From Candidatus Cloacimonadota bacterium (GTDB lineage Bacteria > Cloacimonadota > Cloacimonadia > Cloacimonadales > Cloacimonadaceae), in contig JAQUJJ010000195.1 in the NCBI GenBank assembly GCA_028681035.1, positions 1 through 5,349 of the forward strand: 5,349 nucleotides of DNA. The letters are read 5' to 3'. Shown here piece after piece: positions 1 to 5,349 of this stretch. The translations under genes and the position numbers were made by a program. The first letter of the stretch is position 1. Each line of letters opens with the position of its first letter. Below the pieces are notes generated by a model. The model did no database searches, was not told the DNA's origin, and saw only the letters and a list, made by a program, of their open reading frames with translations.

Positions 1-699
1 GTCATTCTGGGCTGGAGAAGGCTCACTGCGGAATTCATTCCAGGCAATTTTGCAGCCAGTTTATTGTCTCAGATGCAGAACGCTGATCCTGAGAAGAGAT
101 CATTGTTCAGCGTTTTTGCAGTTAATCTGTTGGAGAAGGGCGCATCGCTCTCCATGGTTGTTAACGGAAGCAACGTGGACACTGTTAATACCGATATGTG
201 GCCGACAAACTGGAAAACACTCAAAATGGTATTGCAAAAGGCTAATCTTATCTTGGAAGATAATGCAGATTACAACATCAATGAAGCTCTTCCCTGGCTG
301 TATGGTTTTTTGGGTTTATGCTTGTCTCTTCTACCGATAGAGCAAGTTGATGAGCAAATATCAGATGGAACCACTGAGGGAAAATTACTCGAAGTAAGAG
401 TAAAAAGATACGAGAGAAGTAAGATAAACCGGGCAGCATGCATCCAGATTCATGGTCAATCCTGCCTGATCTGTGGATTCAATTTCCAAGATTATTACGG
501 TGATTTGGGCACAGATTTTATACATGTGCATCATGTTGTTCCCCTATCGGAGTTTAATGGTGAATATATATGCAATCCGGCAAAGGATCTGATCCCTGTT
601 TGCCCCAATTGTCATTCAATGCTACACAGGAAGAAACCGGTTTTAACCCCACAAGAACTACGAAAGGTCGTTAGAGATCATGGACGTGTTGACTCCTGA
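1..699 (+). CDS. HNH endonuclease, 5' end outside window
   Basis: A predicted metal-dependent DNA nuclease, probably the restriction enzyme or an accessory nuclease of a restriction-modification locus. The reading frame is open from base 1 and the translation looks coding throughout, so the true start is upstream; the TTG at 64 and ATG at 73 are unlikely starts. Numbering codons from base 1, roughly the first 130 form a helical N-terminal region I do not recognise. The C-terminal part is a clear HNH/McrA-like fold: CLIC zinc pair (463-474), HVHHVVPL with the catalytic histidine (523-546), an Asn in CNPAKDL as the middle residue, then CPNCHSMLH (601-627) with the second zinc pair and last histidines. 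All core residues are present, so it should be active. Its last 20 bases overlap the vsr gene, implying translational coupling. The HNH domain is confident; restriction activity and target are inferred from context, and the N-terminal region may confer specificity. Confidence 0.88.
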   Translation, partial: VILGWRRLTAEFIPGNFAASLLSQMQNADPEKRSLFSVFAVNLLEKGASLSMVVNGSNVDTVNTDMWPTNWKTLKMVLQKANLILEDNADYNINEALPWLYGFLGLCLSLLPIEQVDEQISDGTTEGKLLEVRVKRYERSKINRAACIQIHGQSCLICGFNFQDYYGDLGTDFIHVHHVVPLSEFNGEYICNPAKDLIPVCPNCHSMLHRKKPVLTPQELRKVVRDHGRVDS

Positions 700-1144
700 A
701 CAACGCAGTTGGAACATGAGCCAGATTAAGGGCAAAAACACCAAGATTGAAATTCTAATCAGGTCGGCTCTCCACAGAAATGGATTCCGTTTCAGGGTCA
801 ACCAGTCTGATCTACCAGGCAAACCGGACATAGTTCTCAGTAAATACAAAGCAATAATCTTAGTACATGGGTGCTTCTGGCATTACCACGGATGCAGATA
901 TTCCAAAATTCCAGAGACCAGGCACGATTGGAGGAAGAACAAGTTATCAGCCAATAAAGAAAGAGATATCCGCATAAACAAGGAACTGAATTCTTTAGGT
1001 TGGAGAGTCCTTATAGTATGGGAATGTGCGATAAAATATGCCTCAAAGGAGTCACTGAAAAAGACTCTTGAAAGGATTGAATCCTGGATTAATTCTGACG
1101 CTGAATGCGGCAATATAGCCTCAGCAGACGATTTGTATGGGTAA
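680..1144 (+). CDS. vsr: Very short patch repair (Vsr) DNA mismatch endonuclease
   Basis: Vsr nicks DNA 5' of the T in T:G mismatches created by deamination of 5-methylcytosine, starting short-patch repair. At 154 residues it has normal family length, and its N-terminus (MDVLTPEQRSWNMSQIKGKN) is the usual Vsr start, which supports the ATG at 680. Residues matching E. coli Vsr are all visible: E24, catalytic D50 in LPGKPDIVL, H63, the aromatic pair F66-W67, H68, W84, and the structural zinc ligands C65, H70, C72 and C116. It therefore looks intact. The start lies inside the upstream HNH gene, with only a distant AAAGG (663-667) as a ribosome binding site, so coupling to HNH translation is likely. 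Vsr is normally paired with a Dcm-like cytosine-C5 methyltransferase; none is in the window, and one is predicted just to the left. The family call is very secure; the exact methylated motif served is unknown. Confidence 0.96.
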   Translation: MDVLTPEQRSWNMSQIKGKNTKIEILIRSALHRNGFRFRVNQSDLPGKPDIVLSKYKAIILVHGCFWHYHGCRYSKIPETRHDWRKNKLSANKERDIRINKELNSLGWRVLIVWECAIKYASKESLKKTLERIESWINSDAECGNIASADDLYG

Positions 1145-1178
1145 CATGGTGATAGACAGATTGAAGTTTATAATAGAA

Positions 1179-1185
1179 TAAGGAG
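1179..1185 (+). promoter_or_regulatory. Strong Shine-Dalgarno for the HEPN-like gene
   Basis: TAAGGAG lies five bases before the ATG at 1191. It fixes that start and shows that the gene after the 46-base gap is translated independently rather than coupled to vsr. Confidence 0.75.
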
Positions 1186-1190
1186 CTAGT

Positions 1191-1691
1191 ATGTATTATG
1201 TACGAGACAGTTACCAAGGCAGAAGAGCAAAGATTCTGCAATTCAGAAATGAGCAGGATATCTGCATTGCCATCTTTTTGGCAGCTGCCGATTTCGAGTG
1301 GACTATCCGACGGATTATTCTGTCCCTTAGCCTGATTCCCAACAAAATCGTTAGAGAGGATAAGAGATACCTTTATAAGTGCTCAGGCCTAGCGAAGTAT
1401 AAGAAGGTATGGAATCAACTGATTAGTAATATCCCTGAATTGATTACCCCCCGATATTCAGAAACAAAGTTAGAAGTAGTTATTCAGGATTGGATCGAAT
1501 TCGAAAAGAAGTATGAATTCAGGCACGGTATAGTGCATGGGTTCAAATCCAATTTAAAGTATGACGAAGGTTGTAAAGCACTCGACACAATCATGCAGGC
1601 AACAGCCGATATCTATGGCTTCTCTATGGATAATGGATACGATGTTTACACCAAAGTAAAAATAGTAAGAAATACGAAAAAAGGAGTTTAA
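1191..1691 (+). CDS. HEPN-like domain protein (possible RNase), unnamed family
   Basis: A 166-residue, mostly helical, soluble protein with no signal peptide or membrane segment. An N-terminal helix (about 18-50, containing FEWTIRRIILSLS) is followed by a middle helical part, then a helix ending in EFRHGIVHG at 109-117. R111 to H116 forms R-x4-H, the catalytic signature of HEPN ribonuclease domains, and an acidic/aromatic helix lies just before it, as usual in that fold. HEPN proteins are frequent in toxin-antitoxin, abortive infection and other anti-phage systems, where they cut RNA. The location just after HNH and vsr genes fits a defence island, but no nucleotidyltransferase (MNT) partner is visible and I cannot assign a named subfamily. 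Some HEPN-like proteins are non-catalytic, so activity is inference. The ATG at 1191 is supported by TAAGGAG. The 3' end carries the ribosome binding site of the next gene, which starts one base after this stop. Confidence 0.72.
   Translation: MYYVRDSYQGRRAKILQFRNEQDICIAIFLAAADFEWTIRRIILSLSLIPNKIVREDKRYLYKCSGLAKYKKVWNQLISNIPELITPRYSETKLEVVIQDWIEFEKKYEFRHGIVHGFKSNLKYDEGCKALDTIMQATADIYGFSMDNGYDVYTKVKIVRNTKKGV
1681..1686 (+). promoter_or_regulatory. Shine-Dalgarno for the large secreted protein
   Basis: AAGGAG, preceded by a run of A, lies six bases before the ATG at 1693 and sits wholly inside the last codons of the HEPN-like gene. It decides the start of the large gene and makes co-transcription and translational coupling of the two genes likely. 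Confidence 0.75.
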
Positions 1692-1692
1692 A

Positions 1693-1764
1693 ATGCGTAG
1701 GCTATTTGTATGCTTTTTTATTTCCCTAATGGTTTCGCTGATCAGTGTGATCAATTGTTATGGC
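1693..1764 (+). other. Signal peptide coding segment
   Basis: Encodes residues 1-24: a basic MRR start, about 17 hydrophobic residues (LFVCFFISLMVSLISVI) and a polar NCYG end. Cleavage by signal peptidase I after G24 is the best fit. V-I-N-C is a poor lipobox because Asn stands at -1, so a lipoprotein is less likely. Confidence 0.8.
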
Positions 1765-4620
1765 ACTTCGACCTTTGGTACCGGAATTGATGGAGACTTG
1801 ACTGTAACTTCCACAATGATAGTTAATAACCAAAATACCAATCTTTCCCAAAGTGTCGAAAGTGGCCAGAGCGTAATTCATGTCGTTGATGCATCATTAT
1901 TTAATGTTAACGACAACATTCTCATCATTCAGATGCTGGGTGGTGAAACCGGCGTTTATGATGACGTTTATATCCAGGCAGTAAACTCTGGGTTAAATCA
2001 ACTTGTTCTGGAAAACGCCCTACAAAATTCGTATCTGGCTTCAGCTGGAGCCGTAGTCCAGATTCTTAAGATACCCAACTATCAGAATGTTACAATCGAA
2101 CCAAGTTGTATTGTGACCTGTAACAATTGGAATGGTTTGACGGGGGGGATTATTGCATTCAAAGTACTAAACACACTAACGAACGATGGTATAGTAACTG
2201 CCACAAATAAGGGAATGTACGGTTCTATAGGCGGGGTTGGTGGCACAGGAGGTGCAGGGCATGTTCCAACTACAATTGATGGGGGATTGGGGCATGGTGG
2301 GTCATATGGAGGGGGAGGAGTAAACTTCGGATCTCCTCCCGTGCCTGGGCCAAACGGCGGTTGGGGTGGTGCTTATGGACAAGCAGGAAGTACAGGAAGT
2401 AGTTTCCTAAGTATTGCTTATCCGGGGTTTTCTTCCTCACCAAGTTTAAGCTCTTCAAATATGTCTAATCAAAACCATTTTTTGTTTGGCGCTCCTGGTA
2501 AGGGCGGTAATGGTGGTGCAGGAGGGAACGGAGCTGGTTCTGGTGGAGGTGCTTGGCGTGGAGGATATAGTGGAGGTAACAAATATTGGAATAGTGTCGC
2601 CTTGGGTGGTTCCGGCAGTCCAGGTGGTAATGGAGGTAATGGTGGAGCTGGAGGTGTTGGAGGCGGTATAATATTGATAAATACTGTATTTTACACTGGC
2701 ACTGGAATTATTCAGGCAAATGGAGACGATGGGAACTACGGAGAAAATGGGTATCAAGGTGGAACTGGTGGTAATGGAATGCCTGGACAATACCTGCCAC
2801 ACAATACCCATGCTGGTTGGTTTAGCTGGTCCGGTGGCGGAGGCGGTGGAAATGGATCTAATGGAGGAAATGGCGGAAGTGGTGGAAGTGGTGGGGCTGG
2901 TGGCTGCGTTTCTATCAAGTATGTTAATTCTAGCGTATCTATTGAGCCAGATTTATTTGGGGGTGCTGAAGGATTGGCAGGTGGTGCAGGTACTGGGGGA
3001 TCAGCTGGAATAGGTGGCGAGCCTGGAGGTTCAAATGGTACAGGTGGCGCTATGGGGAACACGGGTTCTAATGGCATAAGTGGACAAGTAGGAATAGTTT
3101 TATTAAACCAAAACCTAGATATCACAGCTACAAGTGTTGAGGGGAATGTACCTTTGAATGTAAGCTTCATGTCAATAATTCATAGTGCTTCAACCTGTGA
3201 ATTTTCTTGGGATTTTGATAACGATGGCGTATTTGACTCTTCGGAACCGTTACCTTCGCATACATATTTACTCCCTGGTTTTTACTCTGTAAGATTAAAG
3301 ATACAAAGTAATGATATGTCTTTCACATTAATTAAAGATAACTTCATTCATGTTTTATTACCCCAAGATTCAAGAATTGTTGTTACACCAGACACATTAT
3401 CTTATGGAAATGTAGCATTGAATTCCTCTGTCTCAGAAGGCATTTGCATTTACAACTGGGGTGCAACTGATCTTGAGATCTATTCAATTTCACCAACAAA
3501 TTCGAAGTACCATGTTTCACTACCCCCCGAACTCTCTTACCCATTAATTATTCCATCATTAACGAACTTAGTTATTGATATTACTTTTACTCCTACAGCT
3601 GTTCAATATTACCAAGCGAACTTAATGATCCTTTCAAATGATCCCAATAACTACTTGATAACCAAACAATTAAGGGGTTATGGCTATATCCTCAGTTCAG
3701 ATTTTACGGCTTCCCCTCAATCTGGAGATATCCCACTGGAAGTGCAGTTTACAAATGCCTCCCAAGGAGATATTGTTTCCTATTTGTGGGATTTTGGCGA
3801 TGGCCAAACCTCAAACGAAGTAAATCCACTCCACACATATAGCCAAAAAGGCATCTATGACGTAACGCTAACAATTCAAGACCAATATACCACTCGCAGT
3901 AAAACTGAAGAAGATTTCATTCAGGCGATAGCACATCCCCTACTCACTTCACCAAATTCAGATACTCCTCTCAGTTTTGGCATAGTATATCTAGGTGATA
4001 CCGGAAGTCGGCAATTGATTTTAGAATCAACCGGTTCGGACTCGGTATATATCCACAACTTGAGTTTCTACGAATCCAATACTGCTTACTCTGTTGTTTC
4101 TGCCAGCATTCCTGAGTTCTTGTTGCCTGGAGAACAAGTTCTGTTGGATTTATCGTTCAACCCTTCACAATCTAGTGCCTATAGGGACACCCTGTATATA
4201 ACAAACAGTTCCGAAAACATGCCCCTAATGAAAATCCGCTTGGACGGAATTGGTGAGTATGTTCCTCCCCAGGAGCCACAAAGTGTTGCAATAATTATCG
4301 ATGGTTTGGATGCCGTGATTAGCTGGGAGCAAGTTACGCAGAACATTTACAATACTCCAATAACTGTGCCGTATTATTTCATCTACGGAGCGGTAGTTCC
4401 TGACCCCGATTATTCACAGCAGGTTTTCCTTGGATATTCTACCGAAACTACATTTAGGCACTTAGGTGTGGGTTTGCCAGGTTCTAATGTGCAGTCTCCA
4501 AGGGAGTTTTTCTATACTGTAACAGCTGTCGTTTGGTATCCGCCAAGAGTTGGCAGTATTTTATTAGACGATCTCATAGGGTCGAGTAGAGAAGAAGTGG
4601 CTCATAAGTTGTTCAATTAA
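1693..4620 (+). CDS. Secreted glycine-rich protein with tandem PKD and ASH/choice-of-anchor-D-like domains
   Basis: A 975-residue exported protein, probably a surface or extracellular structural/adhesive protein. Residues 1-24 are a signal peptide (MRR, hydrophobic core, likely cut after CYG); the cysteine at 22 lacks a proper lipobox. Residues 25-172 resemble the N-terminal region seen in large glycine-rich secreted bacterial proteins (GTGIDGDLTVTS start). Residues 173-465 are rich in GG, GGNGG and SGG with few hydrophobic strands between. Then come a PKD domain (about 475-555, with Ca-loop-like WDFDNDGVFD), an ASH-like domain (560-667), a second PKD (668-747, with YLWDFGDGQTS and HTYSQKGIYDVTLTIQD), a second ASH-like domain (750-856) and an FnIII-like domain (857-950). 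The short tail ends in EEVAHKLFN, with no recognisable type IX sorting domain, LPXTG or membrane anchor. PKD and FnIII domains usually mediate protein or polysaccharide contacts; no catalytic domain is seen. Domain boundaries are by eye. The gene starts one base after the HEPN-like gene's stop and ends at a hairpin terminator. Confidence 0.9.
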   Translation: MRRLFVCFFISLMVSLISVINCYGTSTFGTGIDGDLTVTSTMIVNNQNTNLSQSVESGQSVIHVVDASLFNVNDNILIIQMLGGETGVYDDVYIQAVNSGLNQLVLENALQNSYLASAGAVVQILKIPNYQNVTIEPSCIVTCNNWNGLTGGIIAFKVLNTLTNDGIVTATNKGMYGSIGGVGGTGGAGHVPTTIDGGLGHGGSYGGGGVNFGSPPVPGPNGGWGGAYGQAGSTGSSFLSIAYPGFSSSPSLSSSNMSNQNHFLFGAPGKGGNGGAGGNGAGSGGGAWRGGYSGGNKYWNSVALGGSGSPGGNGGNGGAGGVGGGIILINTVFYTGTGIIQANGDDGNYGENGYQGGTGGNGMPGQYLPHNTHAGWFSWSGGGGGGNGSNGGNGGSGGSGGAGGCVSIKYVNSSVSIEPDLFGGAEGLAGGAGTGGSAGIGGEPGGSNGTGGAMGNTGSNGISGQVGIVLLNQNLDITATSVEGNVPLNVSFMSIIHSASTCEFSWDFDNDGVFDSSEPLPSHTYLLPGFYSVRLKIQSNDMSFTLIKDNFIHVLLPQDSRIVVTPDTLSYGNVALNSSVSEGICIYNWGATDLEIYSISPTNSKYHVSLPPELSYPLIIPSLTNLVIDITFTPTAVQYYQANLMILSNDPNNYLITKQLRGYGYILSSDFTASPQSGDIPLEVQFTNASQGDIVSYLWDFGDGQTSNEVNPLHTYSQKGIYDVTLTIQDQYTTRSKTEEDFIQAIAHPLLTSPNSDTPLSFGIVYLGDTGSRQLILESTGSDSVYIHNLSFYESNTAYSVVSASIPEFLLPGEQVLLDLSFNPSQSSAYRDTLYITNSSENMPLMKIRLDGIGEYVPPQEPQSVAIIIDGLDAVISWEQVTQNIYNTPITVPYYFIYGAVVPDPDYSQQVFLGYSTETTFRHLGVGLPGSNVQSPREFFYTVTAVVWYPPRVGSILLDDLIGSSREEVAHKLFN
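2209..3087 (+). repeat. Low-complexity glycine-rich coding region (GGNGG / GGSGG type)
   Basis: The DNA is a degenerate array of GGTGGT, GGAGGT and GGTAATGGA-like units coding residues 173-465, densest at 2500-2670, 2833-2910 and 2960-3060. Short ordered stretches such as GGIILINTVF and GCVSIKYVN interrupt the glycine. The repeats are irregular and in frame, as expected for a coding low-complexity region prone to slippage. The antisense long open frames in this region are shadows of this composition. Confidence 0.8.
3115..4260 (+). repeat. Duplicated PKD + ASH-like module (two copies) at protein level
   Basis: Residues 475-667 and 668-856 have the same order: a PKD domain followed by an ASH (ASPM/SPD-2/Hydin)-like domain. 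Matching landmarks are VEGNVPLNVSF with SWDFDNDG against QSGDIPLEVQF with LWDFGDG in the PKDs, and LSYGNVALNSS with IDITFTPTAVQYY against LSFGIVYLGDTG with LDLSFNPSQSSAY in the ASH domains. The copies are well diverged, so this is an old duplication or domain accretion rather than a recent DNA repeat. Confidence 0.75.
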
Positions 4621-4628
4621 AGATAATA

Positions 4629-4663
4629 AACAGCCGTGCCTTATACAACAAGGCACGGCTGTT
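4629..4663. terminator. Bidirectional intrinsic terminator between convergent genes
   Basis: A perfect 14-bp inverted repeat (AACAGCCGTGCCTT at 4629-4642, with its complement at 4650-4663) encloses a 7-base loop (ATACAAC). The stem core is GC-rich. Read on the minus strand, the stem is followed by a T-rich stretch (TTTATTATCTTTAATT); on the plus strand the tail is AT-rich but weaker in T. It lies between the stop of the large plus-strand gene at 4620 and the stop of the minus-strand phage gene at 4673, so it can end both transcripts. Confidence 0.85.
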
Positions 4664-4672
4664 ATGAATATA

Positions 4673-5209
4673 CTAGAACAGTATTTCTGTAGTCGTCCTG
4701 CACTTCCAATGAAAGGGTGGGAAAGGCGTATGCGCTCCGGATACTCCTACCGGGTTCATCTCTGAGTCGTATTCGATCTGATCGTCTTTGATCCAGGGTG
4801 CGAGTGCTTTGATATAGTCTCTGGCATCATCCAGACTGTTTGACTTGGTATCCAGAGCCATGAGATTATCCATCACCTCCAGGGCATCGTTTAGGGGATA
4901 AACCTTATCCTGGGCTGCCAGAGCCCGGCAGATGTCACTGGTACGGTCATCTAGGATAACCACGAGCTTGTAGTATCTGGCTTTGGCTTTCTTGTAGCCC
5001 TGCAGCCTTCCGAATTCTCGTATTCTCAAGGCGGTATGCTCTGCCAGTCCCTGCCAGTAGTTGGATGAGCGGTTGGCGAGGTCATTGAACTGGTCTTTGA
5101 GGGTATCGGCCAGCATCTCCTTGGTATAACCCTGCTCGATGGCTGTTGATAGCACGTCTGCGAAGTTCTGGCGCACGTCAGCCTCGAAGTGGTTCCCGAT
5201 CCAAAACAA
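4673..5209 (-). CDS. Phage head morphogenesis protein (SPP1 gp7 / Mu F-like), C-terminal part
   Basis: Encodes the 178-residue C-terminal part of a minor head (capsid assembly) protein, which in tailed phages binds the portal or procapsid. The family signature is present: DDRTSDICRALAAQDKVYPL (residues 87-106), and near the C-terminus PPFHWKCRTTTEI (164-176), corresponding to the usual D-x-R-x-x-x-C and PPxHxxCRC-like ending. The upstream part is helical and rich in charged residues, as in relatives. The TTG at 5209 is only where the frame could open; the frame actually extends upstream as nonfamily sequence, while the natural N-terminal sequence continues in another frame (5211-5349). Thus this is the 3' portion of a frameshifted gene. 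It is more GC-rich than the large gene opposite, which fits phage origin. Confidence 0.82.
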   Translation of the reverse strand: MFWIGNHFEADVRQNFADVLSTAIEQGYTKEMLADTLKDQFNDLANRSSNYWQGLAEHTALRIREFGRLQGYKKAKARYYKLVVILDDRTSDICRALAAQDKVYPLNDALEVMDNLMALDTKSNSLDDARDYIKALAPWIKDDQIEYDSEMNPVGVSGAHTPFPPFHWKCRTTTEILF

Positions 5210-5210
5210 A

Positions 5211-5349
5211 GCTGCTTCTGGATGGTGGATGAGAGATGCTGATCTTCTATGCCCCAGAGCCCGATGCTGGTCTTGGTTGGGGCTTGCACTTGGACATCTT
5301 TCAGTCCGAGCCGCACACAGCGGTCTATTATCGCTTTGGTGGGCTCATT
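5211..5349 (-). pseudogene. N-terminal fragment of the phage head gene in a shifted frame, runs off window
   Basis: From the right edge the minus strand reads NEPTKAIIDRC, then VRLGLKDVQVQAPTKTSIG and LWGIEDQHLSSTIQKQL, which is plausible protein leading straight into FWIGNHFEADVRQNF of the other frame. Carried on past 5210 its own frame becomes Cys/Ser/Thr/Arg/Pro-rich nonsense until a stop near 5026. Adding one base around 5208-5220 on the minus strand joins the two frames, for example giving QKQLLFWIGNHF if one T is restored in the TTT at 5210-5208. The start codon lies beyond the window. This is either a true inactivating mutation or a one-base sequencing/assembly error; no classic -1 slippery heptamer is seen at the junction. 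Confidence 0.72.

Noticed and set aside
658..1113. Two short antisense frames across vsr
   Set aside because: They lie opposite a fully conserved vsr gene and have no domain-like sequence or start signals.
1169..1174. Perfect TATAAT before the HEPN-like gene
   Set aside because: No acceptable -35 at 16-18 bases upstream (only TGGTGA), and the start point would fall on the Shine-Dalgarno, giving an almost leaderless message. Probably chance in AT-rich DNA.
1750..1758. Lipoprotein cysteine at residue 22 of the large protein
   Set aside because: V-I-N-C does not fit the lipobox because Asn stands before Cys; an ordinary signal peptidase I site after CYG fits better.
2455..2811. Antisense Ser/Thr/Ile-rich open frame
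   Set aside because: Another composition shadow of the glycine-rich coding repeat.
2500..3060. Possible tandem repeat array or CRISPR
   Set aside because: The units are irregular, in frame and without unique spacers; they are coding Gly repeats.
2754..3170. Antisense proline-rich open frame within the large gene
   Set aside because: It is the complement of Gly codons (GGN read as NCC Pro); it has no ribosome binding site and is explained by composition.
5200..5220. Programmed -1 frameshift joining the two parts of the phage head gene
   Set aside because: No X-XXY-YYZ slippery heptamer in the incoming frame and no known frameshifting in this family; a simple indel is more economical.

Overview
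The window holds four or five genes. On the plus strand are a 5'-truncated HNH nuclease gene, a Vsr-type mismatch endonuclease, a small HEPN-like protein and a 975-residue secreted, glycine-rich multidomain protein. On the minus strand, facing them, is a phage head-morphogenesis gene of the SPP1 gp7 / Mu F type. It is broken by an apparent single-base frameshift and runs off the right edge. Base composition is moderate to AT-rich, and the phage gene is visibly more GC-rich than the 3' half of the large gene. The large protein's architecture (signal peptide, Gly-rich region, alternating PKD and ASH/choice-of-anchor-D-like domains, final FnIII-like domain) resembles that of environmental Gram-negative lineages, especially Candidatus Cloacimonadota and the FCB group. 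This taxonomic reading is an inference from protein style and is only moderately secure.

Left part (1-1691): the HNH and vsr genes overlap by 20 bases and are surely co-expressed. This is a restriction/repair fragment of the kind usually sited beside a cytosine-C5 methyltransferase, which would lie left of the window. After a 46-base gap with a strong ribosome binding site comes a 166-residue protein carrying an R-x4-H motif typical of HEPN ribonuclease domains. It has no recognisable nucleotidyltransferase (MNT) antitoxin partner in view.

Middle (1693-4620): the large surface/secreted protein begins one base after the stop of the HEPN gene, and its ribosome binding site lies inside that gene. 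The two are therefore probably on one transcript although their roles look unrelated. Its C-terminal half is a duplicated PKD+ASH module.

Right part (4621-5349): a perfect 14-bp hairpin lies between the convergent genes and should act as a bidirectional terminator. Beyond it is the phage gene. Restoring one T (minus strand) in a short homopolymer near 5208-5210 rejoins its two reading frames, so this is either a decayed prophage gene or a sequencing error. Overall the window looks like accessory DNA: defence genes and phage remnants flanking a resident surface-protein gene.
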